Positions 52,562 to 59,658 of a DNA stretch of 64,000 nucleotides are shown one piece after another. The DNA comes from CAIKMD01 sp035605975. GTDB taxonomy: Bacteria > Pseudomonadota > Alphaproteobacteria > ATCC43930 > CGMCC-115725. The notes under the pieces were generated by a model that was not told the DNA's origin, did not search any database, and saw only the letters and a program-made list of their open reading frames with translations. The DNA lies in assembly GCA_035605975.1 (NCBI GenBank), contig DATNGG010000170.1:1-64000 (forward strand). The letters are read 5' to 3'. Position 1 is the first letter of the stretch. Each line of letters starts with the position of its first letter. The position numbers and the translations under genes are program-made.

Positions 52562-52883
52562 GACGCAGCGCCCGCACGGGCGGAAAAAGGCGGGAAGCGC
52601 GCGCAAGCGCCAGCGAAAATACTGGTCGCACGCGGTCATGCAACGCAGCGACGCGCTCGACATCGAAAGCCGGGCTTTCACCTCGCGCGACCCGAAGCGT
52701 ATCGCGTCGTCTTTGAAACGCTCGGCCGAACGCAGCCGGCGCCGGAAATCGAGCCCCTATCGCTCGGCCATGTCGATGCTCACCTTCTATATCAATCGCG
52801 GCGGTCGGAATCTTTCGCCGGCGCGCAAGCGCATTCTTGCCCGGGCGAAGGTCGAGCTGCGCCGCGCCTTCGGCCGCGCCTAG
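52551..52883 (+). CDS. DUF3175 protein
   Basis: 110 residues, strongly basic (Arg/Lys near 30%). Core: YWSHAVMQRSDALDIESRAF, IASSLKRSAERSRRRKSSPY, SAMSMLTFYINRGGRNLS, as in DUF3175. It may bind DNA or RNA judging from charge. Translated in overlap with pfpI. Its last 4 bases overlap the convergent MgtC gene. Members are common next to stress genes of rhizobia; function unknown. Confidence 0.85.
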   Translation: MPAKTQRPHGRKKAGSARKRQRKYWSHAVMQRSDALDIESRAFTSRDPKRIASSLKRSAERSRRRKSSPYRSAMSMLTFYINRGGRNLSPARKRILARAKVELRRAFGRA

Positions 52884-53572
52884 CTGCGCCACCTCAATTC
52901 GTGAATGCCGGGATGCTGCGCCAGCGGCAGCAGCACCGGCGGCAGCCTCTGCTCGCCATGGCGTCCCTGCCAGCGCAGCTCGCATTGCAGCGAGCGCTCG
53001 GTCGTGCCGCGGTAGACCGCACTCCATTTGAGGATTTGGAAGCCCGCGCGCGCCAGGATGTCGCTCAGTTCGCTGGGCTCCGGCCCTTCGGCGCTCATCG
53101 CGAGGGTGAGGGTCGCGCGATGCTCTGCCGGCATGAAGCGCTCGAGATGCTTCAAGCCCGAGAGCACGAGGAGACCCAAGATCGTCGCCGCGGCGCCGAG
53201 GCCGAGATCGCCGCCGCCGAAGCAGAGGCCGATCACGGTGACGAACCACAAGGTCGCGGCGGTCGTCACCCCCAACACCAGGTCGCGGCGATGGATGATC
53301 GCGCCGGCGCCGATGAAGCCCATGCCCGAGAGAATGCCCAAGGGCAAGCGCATGACATCGGCCACGGCGAAGGAGGCTGGAGTTTTGCCGTCGGTCGCAA
53401 GGAGCAGATTCGCCTGGATCATTGCGACGGTGGCGGCGAGGCAGACGAGCAGCGTCGTGCGCAATCCTGCCGGCCGCCCCTGCTCGCCGCGCTCGGCGCC
53501 GATCAAGGCGCCGGCAATCACGGCGAGCAGCAGCCGCAGCGCGATGTCCGACCATGAGAGCGTAATGGGCAC
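52880..53572 (-). CDS. MgtC/SapB family membrane protein
   Basis: 230 residues. Five membrane helices: LRLLLAVIAGALIGAERGEQ, GRPAGLRTTLLVCLAATVAM, LPLGILSGMGFIGAGAIIHR, LGVTTAATLWFVTVIGLCFG and LGAAATILGLLVLSGL. Then a soluble ACT-like C-terminus (about 150-230). GERGEQGRPAGLRT is the MgtC signature. Known members support growth in low Mg2+ and inhibit F-type ATPase. The GTG at 53572 is chosen since the upstream frame is antisense of the CBS gene. Confidence 0.88.
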   Translation of the reverse strand: MPITLSWSDIALRLLLAVIAGALIGAERGEQGRPAGLRTTLLVCLAATVAMIQANLLLATDGKTPASFAVADVMRLPLGILSGMGFIGAGAIIHRRDLVLGVTTAATLWFVTVIGLCFGGGDLGLGAAATILGLLVLSGLKHLERFMPAEHRATLTLAMSAEGPEPSELSDILARAGFQILKWSAVYRGTTERSLQCELRWQGRHGEQRLPPVLLPLAQHPGIHELRWRS

Positions 53573-53735
53573 GAGCGATCGTCCCCGATGTGGCGCCACT
53601 CCTCCGGTGACGAATGCGTGGGCGCGAAATCCGGTTCCCGCCGCATTTCCGCCGCTGCGACGCCGCAACCAACCTTCAGGGCCGGCGTTGACCGTCGAGG
53701 AACGCGAGGCTCCTTCGCGTTCGAAAGGAGGCCAG

Positions 53736-54179
53736 ATGAAAGCACGCGACGTCATGACCGCCGGAGCCGCGATCGTGAGCCCCGACACGACGATTCTCGA
53801 TGCGGCGAAGACAATGGCCGAAAGCGATGTCGGCATTCTGCTGGTTGGCAAGAGCGATCGTCTCGTCGGCATGATCACCGATCGCGATATCGCCATTCGC
53901 GGGGTGGCGCAGGGGAGGGACCCTGTGCAAACCAGGGTCGGCGAGTTGATGACCGGGAAGGTCCTCTATTGCTACGACGACGAGGAGGTCGGGGCGATCG
54001 CCAGCACCATGTCGAATTTGCAGATCCGGCGCCTGCCGGTCGTCAATCGCAACAAGCGTCTGATGGGAGTTCTCTCGCTCGGCGATATCGCGCTGAAGGA
54101 CGATGCGGCACTCGCCGGCGCGACGCTCCACGGCGTGTGCCTGCGCGGCGAGGCCGAGCCCGGCGCGCCCGCATCCTAG
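53736..54179 (+). CDS. tandem CBS-domain protein
   Basis: 147 residues, two CBS domains (about 1-65: VMTAGAAIVSPDTTILDAAK, GMITDRDIAIRGVA; about 70-130: LMTGKVLYCYDDEEVGAIAS, RLPVVNRNKRLMGVLSLGDI). Stand-alone CBS pairs sense adenine nucleotides and can regulate partner proteins; partner unknown. AGGAGG stands 5 bases before the ATG. A GGAAC at 53699 is followed by CGTT only 14 bases later, so an EcfG-type promoter is not claimed. It converges on the Pro-rich secreted gene. Confidence 0.88.
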   Translation: MKARDVMTAGAAIVSPDTTILDAAKTMAESDVGILLVGKSDRLVGMITDRDIAIRGVAQGRDPVQTRVGELMTGKVLYCYDDEEVGAIASTMSNLQIRRLPVVNRNKRLMGVLSLGDIALKDDAALAGATLHGVCLRGEAEPGAPAS

Positions 54180-54197
54180 GCCCGCGGCGTCCCCGTC

Positions 54198-54524
54198 CTA
54201 TTTGGGCTCGATATCCTGGCGACCGCCGGGGGTTCCGGGCGGCGGGATCACAGGCGTGCTCGGCGTTGTCGATTCGCGCGGCGCTTTCACCACGGGATCG
54301 CCGGTCTCAGGCGGCGTCAGCACGCCTTGCGAGTGCGAAAGCTCGCTCTCCTGGCCCTCTTGCGGCGATGCCTGCTCCCTCGGCGTCGGCGGGCTCGGCC
54401 GCTGCTCCTCTGGCGCGGTTTGCTGCGGAGGCGGGCTCTGGTTGGTCACTTGCGCGCTCGCCGCCAAGGTCCCGGCGAGGATCATGGCGGCAATGATCAA
54501 CGTCTTCTCGAGGGCATCGGTCAT
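54198..54524 (-). CDS. Pro-rich secreted protein
   Basis: 108 residues. The signal peptide (LIIAAMILAGTLAASAQ, cleavage near residue 25) is followed by a low-complexity Pro/Gln/Glu/Thr region (SPPPQQTAPEEQRPSPPTP) with no fold predicted. GGAGACC precedes the ATG. Convergent with the CBS gene, 18 bases away. Probably periplasmic and disordered; function unknown. Confidence 0.65.
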   Translation of the reverse strand: MTDALEKTLIIAAMILAGTLAASAQVTNQSPPPQQTAPEEQRPSPPTPREQASPQEGQESELSHSQGVLTPPETGDPVVKAPRESTTPSTPVIPPPGTPGGRQDIEPK

Positions 54525-54603
54525 TGGCGGTCTCCGGGCTGCGTCGCTCTCTGGAGCGACATATGTGACGTGCGCCGCGCGGCGTGAAGCCCGCGCCGGA
54601 GAT

Positions 54604-54628
54604 GGAACGCCGCGCTGACGAATTGGTT
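54604..54628 (+). promoter_or_regulatory. EcfG-type promoter
   Basis: GGAAC at 54604, 17 bases, GTT at 54626 (preceded by G). It lies 28 bases before the DUF296 gene and excludes upstream starts at 54584 and 54602. Confidence 0.65.
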
Positions 54629-54655
54629 GAAGCTTGGTCAGAGGAGGCCTCGCTC

Positions 54656-55096
54656 ATGCGCTGGAAGCTGCTCAACGCGGATCCCCCCGTCACCTACGCC
54701 GTCGCGCTCCAGACCGACGAGGAGGTGATGCCGGCGCTCGAGAAATTCATCCGCGAGCACGAGATCGAAGCGGCGACGGTGACGGCGATCGGCGCCTTCA
54801 GCCAGGCCGTGCTCGGCTATTTCGACTGGGGCAGCAAGGAATACCGGAAAAATCCGGTGGCGGAGCAAGTCGAGGTGGTGTCGCTCCTCGGCGACGTCGC
54901 GGTCGCCGAATCGGGCCCCGTGCTGCATGTGCATGCGGTGCTCGGCAAGGCGGATGGCAGCGCCGTCGGCGGGCATTTGTTGCAGGCGCGGGTTCGCCCG
55001 ACGCTCGAAGTCATCCTGACGCAATCGCCGAGCTATATGCGCAAGCGCTACGACCCGAAAACCGGCTTGAAGCTGCTCGCGCTCGATCCGGCGTGA
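54656..55096 (+). CDS. DUF296/PPC-domain protein
   Basis: 146 residues, a single PPC (DUF296) domain: RWKLLNADPPVTYAVALQTD, LEKFIREHEIEAATVTAIGA, ALGYFDWGSKEYRKNP-like strand, VLHVHAVLGKADGSAVGGHL, LQARVRPTLEVILTQSPSYM. These form trimers; in bacteria they are thought to be involved in DNA or ligand binding, with a conserved His-rich HVHAV site. GAGGAG precedes the ATG, and the promoter at 54604 fixes this start. Confidence 0.9.
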   Translation: MRWKLLNADPPVTYAVALQTDEEVMPALEKFIREHEIEAATVTAIGAFSQAVLGYFDWGSKEYRKNPVAEQVEVVSLLGDVAVAESGPVLHVHAVLGKADGSAVGGHLLQARVRPTLEVILTQSPSYMRKRYDPKTGLKLLALDPA

Positions 55097-55106
55097 GCCG
55101 GCATGC

Positions 55107-55131
55107 GGAACCATCCACCGCAGCCGCGGTT
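55107..55131 (+). promoter_or_regulatory. EcfG-type promoter
   Basis: GGAAC at 55107, 17 bases, GTT at 55129 (preceded by G), 40 bases before the CsbD gene. Confidence 0.65.
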
Positions 55132-55170
55132 GTTGCGGTATCGCGGTCGCGGCATCAAATGGAGTAGACG

Positions 55171-55368
55171 ATGAATTGGGATCAGGTTTCCGGCAATTGG
55201 AAGCAGCTCAGAGGCAAGGCCAAGGAGAAATGGGCCAAGTTGACCGATGACGATCTTACCCTCGCCGAGGGCAAGCGCGACCAATTGCTCGGCCGCATTC
55301 AAGAGCGCTATGGCATCGCCAAGGATGAGGCCGACAAACAAGTGAAGGAGTGGGAAAATACACTCTGA
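55171..55368 (+). CDS. CsbD family stress protein
   Basis: 65 residues, full-length CsbD: MNWDQVSGNWKQLRGKAKEK, WAKLTDDDLTLAEGKRDQLL, QERYGIAKDEADKQVKEW. CsbD-like proteins are small, hydrophilic and helical; they belong to general stress regulons in Bacillus and proteobacteria, but their molecular role is unknown. It is flanked by its own EcfG-type promoter and an intrinsic terminator, so it is a single-gene unit. Confidence 0.95.
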   Translation: MNWDQVSGNWKQLRGKAKEKWAKLTDDDLTLAEGKRDQLLGRIQERYGIAKDEADKQVKEWENTL

Positions 55369-55407
55369 CAGTGGCGCTCGCCGCGCCGCGAGGCGCGGAA
55401 TGACTCG

Positions 55408-55434
55408 AACGGCGCCGTAAGGCGCCGTTTCTTT
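55408..55434 (+). terminator. intrinsic terminator of the CsbD gene
   Basis: Stem AACGGCGCC/GGCGCCGTT, loop GTAA, followed by a T-rich tail (TTTCTTTA). Confidence 0.85.
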
Positions 55435-55489
55435 ATTGGCGCGTGGCAAGCGCTCGCGCGACGCTGGACGCGCAAATGTCCGGGCCGCG

Positions 55490-55669
55490 TCATGCTGCGG
55501 CTTGGCTCTCCGGCGACCGCGTCAGCAGATAGTCCCGCGCTTGGGCGACGAGCTTGTCCAGATCCTCGGCGCGCACGCCGTCGCGCAGCATGACAAGCCG
55601 GACGATCGGATCGTTGAGGATGTCGCTTAGCGCCGGCTCGGCATTGCCGACATAGAGCTTCTGCTCCAT
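55490..55669 (-). CDS. 59-residue hypothetical protein
   Basis: Short gene with a strong ribosome site (GGGAGGGAGG) 1-2 bases from optimum before the ATG at 55669. Sequence includes EQKLYVGNAEPALSDILNDP, IVRLVMLRDGVRAEDLDKLV, QARDYLLTRSPES. It looks like a small helical domain similar to short proteins seen in Bradyrhizobium relatives. No promoter match was seen. The length and site argue for a real gene. Confidence 0.65.
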   Translation of the reverse strand: MEQKLYVGNAEPALSDILNDPIVRLVMLRDGVRAEDLDKLVAQARDYLLTRSPESQAAA

Positions 55670-55758
55670 GCCTCCCTCCCGGTGTTGCGAATCCGATTCT
55701 AGGTCAAACCCTCCAAGGGAGGATTAGACAAATTTGCGACATTTCCCGGGTTGGTTTG

Positions 55759-55944
55759 CTAATGCACCCGAAACAGCTCGGCGTGCCGCTCGGCGATATC
55801 GACCATTTCCTGCCAGCTCAGCGAGCGCGGATCGCGGCCGAGCAGCTCGTCCTGCAGGTGATCGGCCATCGCGCAAAACTGCAGCGGAAAAATTTCCGCA
55901 ATGCGGGAATCATCGTCCTCGATCAGAAGTCGCTTGCTCTGCAT
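55759..55944 (-). CDS. 61-residue hypothetical protein
   Basis: GAGGAGG ribosome site before the ATG at 55944. The sequence is acidic and helical (RLLIEDDDSRIAEIFPLQFC, AMADHLQDELLGRDPRSLSW, EMVDIAERHAELF). No domain, signal or membrane segment. It and the 59-residue gene at 55490 are on the same strand, 89 bp apart, and may form one unit. Function unknown. Confidence 0.65.
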   Translation of the reverse strand: MQSKRLLIEDDDSRIAEIFPLQFCAMADHLQDELLGRDPRSLSWQEMVDIAERHAELFRVH

Positions 55945-56301
55945 AAGGTCCTCCTCGGATGTACCCGGCGGTTCGTTGCGATCCTTGCCGCATCGCGATG
56001 CGGCGAGGAGGGCGTAAAGGCCGATCGGTGTCGCCTTCCGGCCCTCCCCTCAACACCAAGAGAAGCCGAGCGTTGCGCTGCCCGGCGGTCCCGCCGCGGC
56101 CGCGGGATTACCGCCGCTTGGAACCAAAACCGCCCGGCGGCGTTGGGGAAAACGCGTGGCCTTGACCCAGAAAAGGCGCCGAAGATGCGCCGCCCATCCG
56201 CCTCCGCCCCAGGGGGCTTGCCGCTCGCTGGCGGGCTCTCCCGGTTGGTTTTCGGGCCGTTCCGGCTCTCGCGCTGATCCCCATCCTCTCGAGAGGTTTG
56301 C
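55945..56301. other. gene-free stretch with an EcfG-type promoter
   Basis: 357 bp without a supported gene between the divergent 55759 and 56302 genes. The only clear signal is the promoter at 56120. The 160-base leader that follows it is GC-rich and may be structured. Confidence 0.5.
56120..56144 (+). promoter_or_regulatory. EcfG-type promoter (perfect)
   Basis: GGAAC at 56120, 16 bases, CGTT at 56141. It faces the membrane-protein gene at 56302 (long leader). Confidence 0.6.
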
Positions 56302-56532
56302 ATGACCCGCAATGCACTGATCCTGATCGGAGTCGTTCTTCTCGTCCTTGGCATCATCGGCTTCGCGATCCCGGTTTTCACCACTCAGCAAACCAAGGAT
56401 GTCGCCAAGGTCGGCGACCTCAAGCTGCAGGCGAAAGAAGACACAACGCACTCCATTCCGCCCCTGGTGAGCGGCGGCGTCCTGGCGGCCGGCGTGATCC
56501 TGATCGGCGCGGGCTTTCTTCGCGCGCGCTAG
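56302..56532 (+). CDS. small two-span membrane protein
   Basis: 76 residues with two membrane segments (about 4-24: ALILIGVVLLVLGIIGFAIP; about 53-72: LVSGGVLAAGVILIGAGFL) around a short polar loop (TTQQTKDVAKVGDLKLQA). The topology resembles DUF3185/YidH-like small proteins. GAGAGG lies 5 bases before the ATG. A perfect EcfG-type promoter is 158 bases upstream. Function unknown. Confidence 0.75.
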   Translation: MTRNALILIGVVLLVLGIIGFAIPVFTTQQTKDVAKVGDLKLQAKEDTTHSIPPLVSGGVLAAGVILIGAGFLRAR

Positions 56533-56698
56533 CCGAATGGGAGGCCGGCGGCGCTTGACCCCAGGCGGCTGCGGCGCTGACGGAGTGCAGGCGTAAGCAA
56601 GTTGTTGCCCGCCGCGCGCCGGTTGCACATGATGAGCCGCCCTCTTCAGCGAGGGCGAAGGCTGCAACCTGTCATGCCGAAAAACCGAGGGGGACGAG

Positions 56699-57049
56699 AT
56701 GAGCGCGGAGCTTTACACCTATGTCGTCGAGTTGAAGCACGATCCGGGCATCTCGCGCCTCGGCAACGCCGCCTATCGCGATGTGTCCTCGCAAACCCAT
56801 GCGTTGTTGCCGAAACTGATGGCCGAACGCGGCATGAAGATGCTCGGGATGTACCATCTCGATCCGCAGCATCGTGCCTATCTCATTCTCGAAGCGCGGC
56901 GCGTCGAAGATGTGCGCGATGTTCTCTATCTGTCGAAATTCATGCATTGGTGCGAGGGCAATATCTACCCCGTGACGGCGATGGGCGAGACCGCGTGGTT
57001 CGACGACGGGCCGGAGCCCGGCGTCAATGCCGAGGAGCGGGCGCCATGA
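56699..57049 (+). CDS. hypothetical protein, tandem paralogue 1
   Basis: 116 residues, soluble, predicted alpha/beta (possibly ferredoxin-like or ABM type). Sequence landmarks: LYTYVVELKHDPGISRLGNA, THALLPKLMAERGMKMLGMY, LDPQHRAYLILEARRVEDVR, DVLYLSKFMHWCEGNIYPVT. The ATGA overlap couples it to a clearly related second copy. GAGGGGGAC precedes the ATG. Function unknown; the conserved FMHWxxGxI segment could be an active site or a dimer interface. Confidence 0.75.
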   Translation: MSAELYTYVVELKHDPGISRLGNAAYRDVSSQTHALLPKLMAERGMKMLGMYHLDPQHRAYLILEARRVEDVRDVLYLSKFMHWCEGNIYPVTAMGETAWFDDGPEPGVNAEERAP

Positions 57050-57396
57050 CCGACAAGCTCAATCTCTATATCGCCGAGCTCTGGCATCAAGCCGGCGTCT
57101 CGCCGCTGGGAAATGGCGCCTATCGGCCGGTCGCTCGCGAAAGCCGTGCGTTGCTGCCGAAAATGATGGCCGAATACGGCGTCAAATGCCTTGGGATCTA
57201 TCGTCTCGATCCCACCCATCGTGCGATCTTCTTGTTCGAAGCGCGGTCGGTCGAGGATGTTCGCGACGTGCTGGCGAAGTCTCGATTCATGCACTGGTTC
57301 GATGGCCAGATTTTTCCTGCAACGCGGCTCGGCGACGCGCATAAGGGATCGAGCGAGGTTCGGGCCGCGGTGACGAGCTCGGCGAGACCGGTCTAG
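57046..57396 (+). CDS. hypothetical protein, tandem paralogue 2
   Basis: 116 residues, about half identical to the preceding protein: shared LGNxAYR, ALLPKxMAE, LDPxHRA, EARxVEDVRDVL and FMHWxxGxIxP. The start overlaps the stop of paralogue 1 (ATGA). The C-termini differ (GDAHKGSSEVRAAVTSSARP here). A heterodimer of the two is plausible since they are coupled. The tRNA-Gly gene follows 22 bases downstream on the other strand. Confidence 0.75.
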   Translation: MTDKLNLYIAELWHQAGVSPLGNGAYRPVARESRALLPKMMAEYGVKCLGIYRLDPTHRAIFLFEARSVEDVRDVLAKSRFMHWFDGQIFPATRLGDAHKGSSEVRAAVTSSARPV

Positions 57397-57417
57397 GGTG
57401 GCGGGAGACTAAAAAGC

Positions 57418-57491
57418 TGGAGCGGGTGAAGGGAATCGAACCCTCGTCGTAAGCTTGGGAAGCTTCTGCTCTACCATTGAGCTACACCCGC
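57418..57491 (-). tRNA. tRNA-Gly (CCC)
   Basis: 74 bases including an encoded CCA. The acceptor stem GCGGGTG/CACCCGC, D-arm TAGCTC...GAGC, anticodon loop TTCCCAA (anticodon CCC, U33 and A37 correct) and T-arm AGGGTTCGATTCCCT are all visible. It sits at the border between stress genes and a catabolic cluster, a common integration point, but no integrase or direct repeat of its 3' end was seen. Confidence 0.95.
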
Positions 57492-57563
57492 GCGCTGCGT
57501 GATTTATACTCGGCCCGCGCCGCGGCTCGCAAGCCTGGCCACGGCGCTGCGCCGGCGGCAATG

Positions 57564-58520
57564 TCAGAGCGGCAGGCGCGACGCTTCCGAAAAGCTCGGC
57601 AACGGCTTCGGCAGCTTTCGGAAGCCGCTCTGGCCGGCGGCTTGCGGATGGCTTTCCCCCTGCGCCAGCCAGTGATGATTGGCAAAGCTCGGATCCCAGA
57701 GATTCGGCTCCCAATCATCGGTGAGATAGTCGCTGTCGCACATATATTCGACGCTGCCGCCCGTCGGGCACTCGAAATAGCAGAAAATGATCGAGGTCAT
57801 GCGGTGCCGGCCAAGCCCTTCCTTGCTTTTCCAGCCTTTGCGCTGCATCTCGTTGACGCCCGTCATGAGCTCGTCGATGTTCTCGACGCCGAACGCAACG
57901 TGATTGAAGAACGGCTTTTGACCGCGATGCAGGAATAGATTGTGATGATCGGGCCTGCCGTCGCAGCGCATGAACACGCCGACATTGCGGATCATGTCCG
58001 TGACGCGGAAATCGAGCCGCTTGGTATAGAACGCGACGGCTTCGTCGACATTCGGAACGCCCCAGACGGTGTGGTGGAGAACCTGCGGACGGGCGCGATC
58101 GTACCATTTCCGCAGACGGTTCCATCGCTTGATCGAGGACAAGCCGTTCTCGCCCTGCTCTGAATCCACGGGCGGCGTTCGCCGATAGAGGCGGAAGCCG
58201 ATGGGAATGCCGCCATCATCGAAGGCTCGAATGGTGCCGTCATTGGCGCGAGCGACGGCGCGATCCTTCGACAAATCATCGGCGATGGCATCGAGCGTCC
58301 GGCGATCGTCAACGCCCCAGATCAGCTCCGGCGGTCCCGATGGCTGCGATGACTCCGTCCCTTTCCGCAAGATCACGGAGGATCCTTCCGCCAGCGCGTA
58401 GCGCATCTCGCTCGACGCCGCGTCGGGTGCGCGGGTGAGACCGAGATCGTCGAAAAACCGCGCCGACTCTTCGATGTTGTCGACCCGGAAGCCCAGGCTT
58501 TCGATACCCAAAATCGACAT
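57564..58520 (-). CDS. type I extradiol (VOC) dioxygenase-like protein
   Basis: 318 residues, two VOC modules (about 1-115, about 155-285). In the second the iron ligands appear as His in VLHHTVWGVPNVDEAVAFY, His in FFNHVAFGVENIDEL and Glu in SVEYMCDSDYLTDDW, as in catechol 2,3-dioxygenases. It would cleave a catecholic or hydroxylated ring next to the hydroxyls. GGAG precedes the ATG at 58520. A GntR regulator gene lies just upstream in the same direction, 99 bp apart. Substrate unknown. Confidence 0.85.
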   Translation of the reverse strand: MSILGIESLGFRVDNIEESARFFDDLGLTRAPDAASSEMRYALAEGSSVILRKGTESSQPSGPPELIWGVDDRRTLDAIADDLSKDRAVARANDGTIRAFDDGGIPIGFRLYRRTPPVDSEQGENGLSSIKRWNRLRKWYDRARPQVLHHTVWGVPNVDEAVAFYTKRLDFRVTDMIRNVGVFMRCDGRPDHHNLFLHRGQKPFFNHVAFGVENIDELMTGVNEMQRKGWKSKEGLGRHRMTSIIFCYFECPTGGSVEYMCDSDYLTDDWEPNLWDPSFANHHWLAQGESHPQAAGQSGFRKLPKPLPSFSEASRLPL

Positions 58521-58619
58521 CGGGTGCTCCATCTTGAGAGGCTTCGATCGAACCATCGAGATGACCGTATCGGCGAGAGCACGTTTGTCACACGCATAGC
58601 GGGGGCCGCTTCGCGACGA

Positions 58620-59339
58620 TCACCCTTGCTGAAGATACCGCAGCAGCGTCGAGCGGAAGGATTCGATGTGCAGCTGCATCGCCCGCTCCGCGGCGTCGGG
58701 GTCGCGGTTCTGCACGGCAGCGAGGATCGCGTCATGCTCCTCTTGAACGCTCTCGAAATGCTGCGGCGCATTCAGCGAAATGAACCAGAAGCGCAGCGAG
58801 CGCTCGATCAGATTCAGCAGCACGTCTTCCAGCACCTGGTTGCCTTGGAGACGCGCCAGCTGCAGATGAAATTCCCGATCGAGCAGCATCATTTGCTCGA
58901 CGTCACGCTTTTGCGTGAAGGATTTTGCCCGGTCCAAGATTTCGCCGAGGGCGATGATGTCTTTCTCGCTTGCCCGCTCGGCGACGCGGCGCAGGCAAAA
59001 CCCTTCGTTGAGCAGCCTGATCTCGATGATCTCGAGCACCTCGCTAAGGCTCAGCGGCTTGACGATGATGCCCTTGCGCGGAATGACCTCGACGAGACCC
59101 TCGAGCATCAGCCGATCGATCGCGAGATGAACGGGCGTCCGCCCGATGCCGAGCATCGCCGAGAGTTGCAACTCGTTGACGTATTCGCCGGGCTTGAAGG
59201 CGAGGGTGATGATCCGATGCTTGATGGCCTCGTAAGCGGCGTCGCGAAGCGATTGAGCAGGATAGATTTTCGCTTTGGCCGGCTTGCGGCCGCGTCGCGA
59301 CGGTCTTGCGGCGACCTTCAGATCGGTTTGCTGTCTCAT
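58620..59339 (-). CDS. GntR family regulator (FCD type)
   Basis: 239 residues. N-terminal winged helix (RDAAYEAIKHRIITLAFKPG, LQLSAMLGIGRTPVHLAIDR, LVEVIPRKGIIVKPLS), then an all-helical FCD effector domain (residues about 100-235) with LLDREFHLQLARLQGN, whose Asp and His residues bind metal in relatives. It resembles regulators of catabolic operons such as VanR. A perfect inverted repeat CCAAAT-ATG-ATTTGG at 59353-59367, just upstream, is a likely autoregulatory operator. It probably controls the divergent catabolic operon. Confidence 0.92.
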   Translation of the reverse strand: MRQQTDLKVAARPSRRGRKPAKAKIYPAQSLRDAAYEAIKHRIITLAFKPGEYVNELQLSAMLGIGRTPVHLAIDRLMLEGLVEVIPRKGIIVKPLSLSEVLEIIEIRLLNEGFCLRRVAERASEKDIIALGEILDRAKSFTQKRDVEQMMLLDREFHLQLARLQGNQVLEDVLLNLIERSLRFWFISLNAPQHFESVQEEHDAILAAVQNRDPDAAERAMQLHIESFRSTLLRYLQQG

Positions 59340-59352
59340 CCGGCGATAGGTT

Positions 59353-59367
59353 CCAAATATGATTTGG
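59353..59367. promoter_or_regulatory. probable GntR operator
   Basis: Perfect inverted repeat CCAAAT-ATG-ATTTGG, ending 14 bases from the GntR start codon. FCD-type GntR regulators often bind such short palindromes at their own promoter. Confidence 0.5.
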
Positions 59368-59509
59368 CAGGAGGTTATTTTGGAATTCGTGCCAGGACCC
59401 GCGTTCCCTGTGGAGGCACCTTTCTAGCCTTGCCTTACGGCATGCACAAGATTGGTGCAAGCGCATGGACGAGCGATGCTGCGAAAAGCGCCGGCGCGCG
59501 GCGGAGCGC

Positions 59510-59556
59510 TTGCCGAGGCGGCGGAGTCCATGTTATATGACTGTGATGTATCAGTC
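59510..59556 (+). promoter_or_regulatory. possible promoter and operator of the catabolic operon
   Basis: TTGCCG at 59510, 18 bases, TATATG at 59534 make a plausible sigma-70 promoter. Directly after it lies the inverted repeat GACTG-8-CAGTC (59539-59556), placed to block or recruit polymerase. It precedes the binding-protein gene by about 100 bases. The remaining 59340-59658 gap holds no gene. Confidence 0.35.
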
Positions 59557-59658
59557 TCCGTCGGGGCGGGGGATGGCTTCTTGCGCATCTCTTCTGTCAT
59601 TGGCCGCCGTCGGCGGGCGCTAGAGAGAAAAGCCAACGGATCTGAATCGGGAGGAACA

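Noticed and set aside
53699..53721. GGAAC...CGTT ahead of the CBS gene
   Set aside because: Spacer is only 14 bases, two shorter than functional EcfG-type spacing.
57418..57491. tRNA-Gly as an integration site for the catabolic cluster
   Set aside because: No integrase, transposase or repeated tRNA 3' end is visible; kept only as a possibility in the cluster finding.
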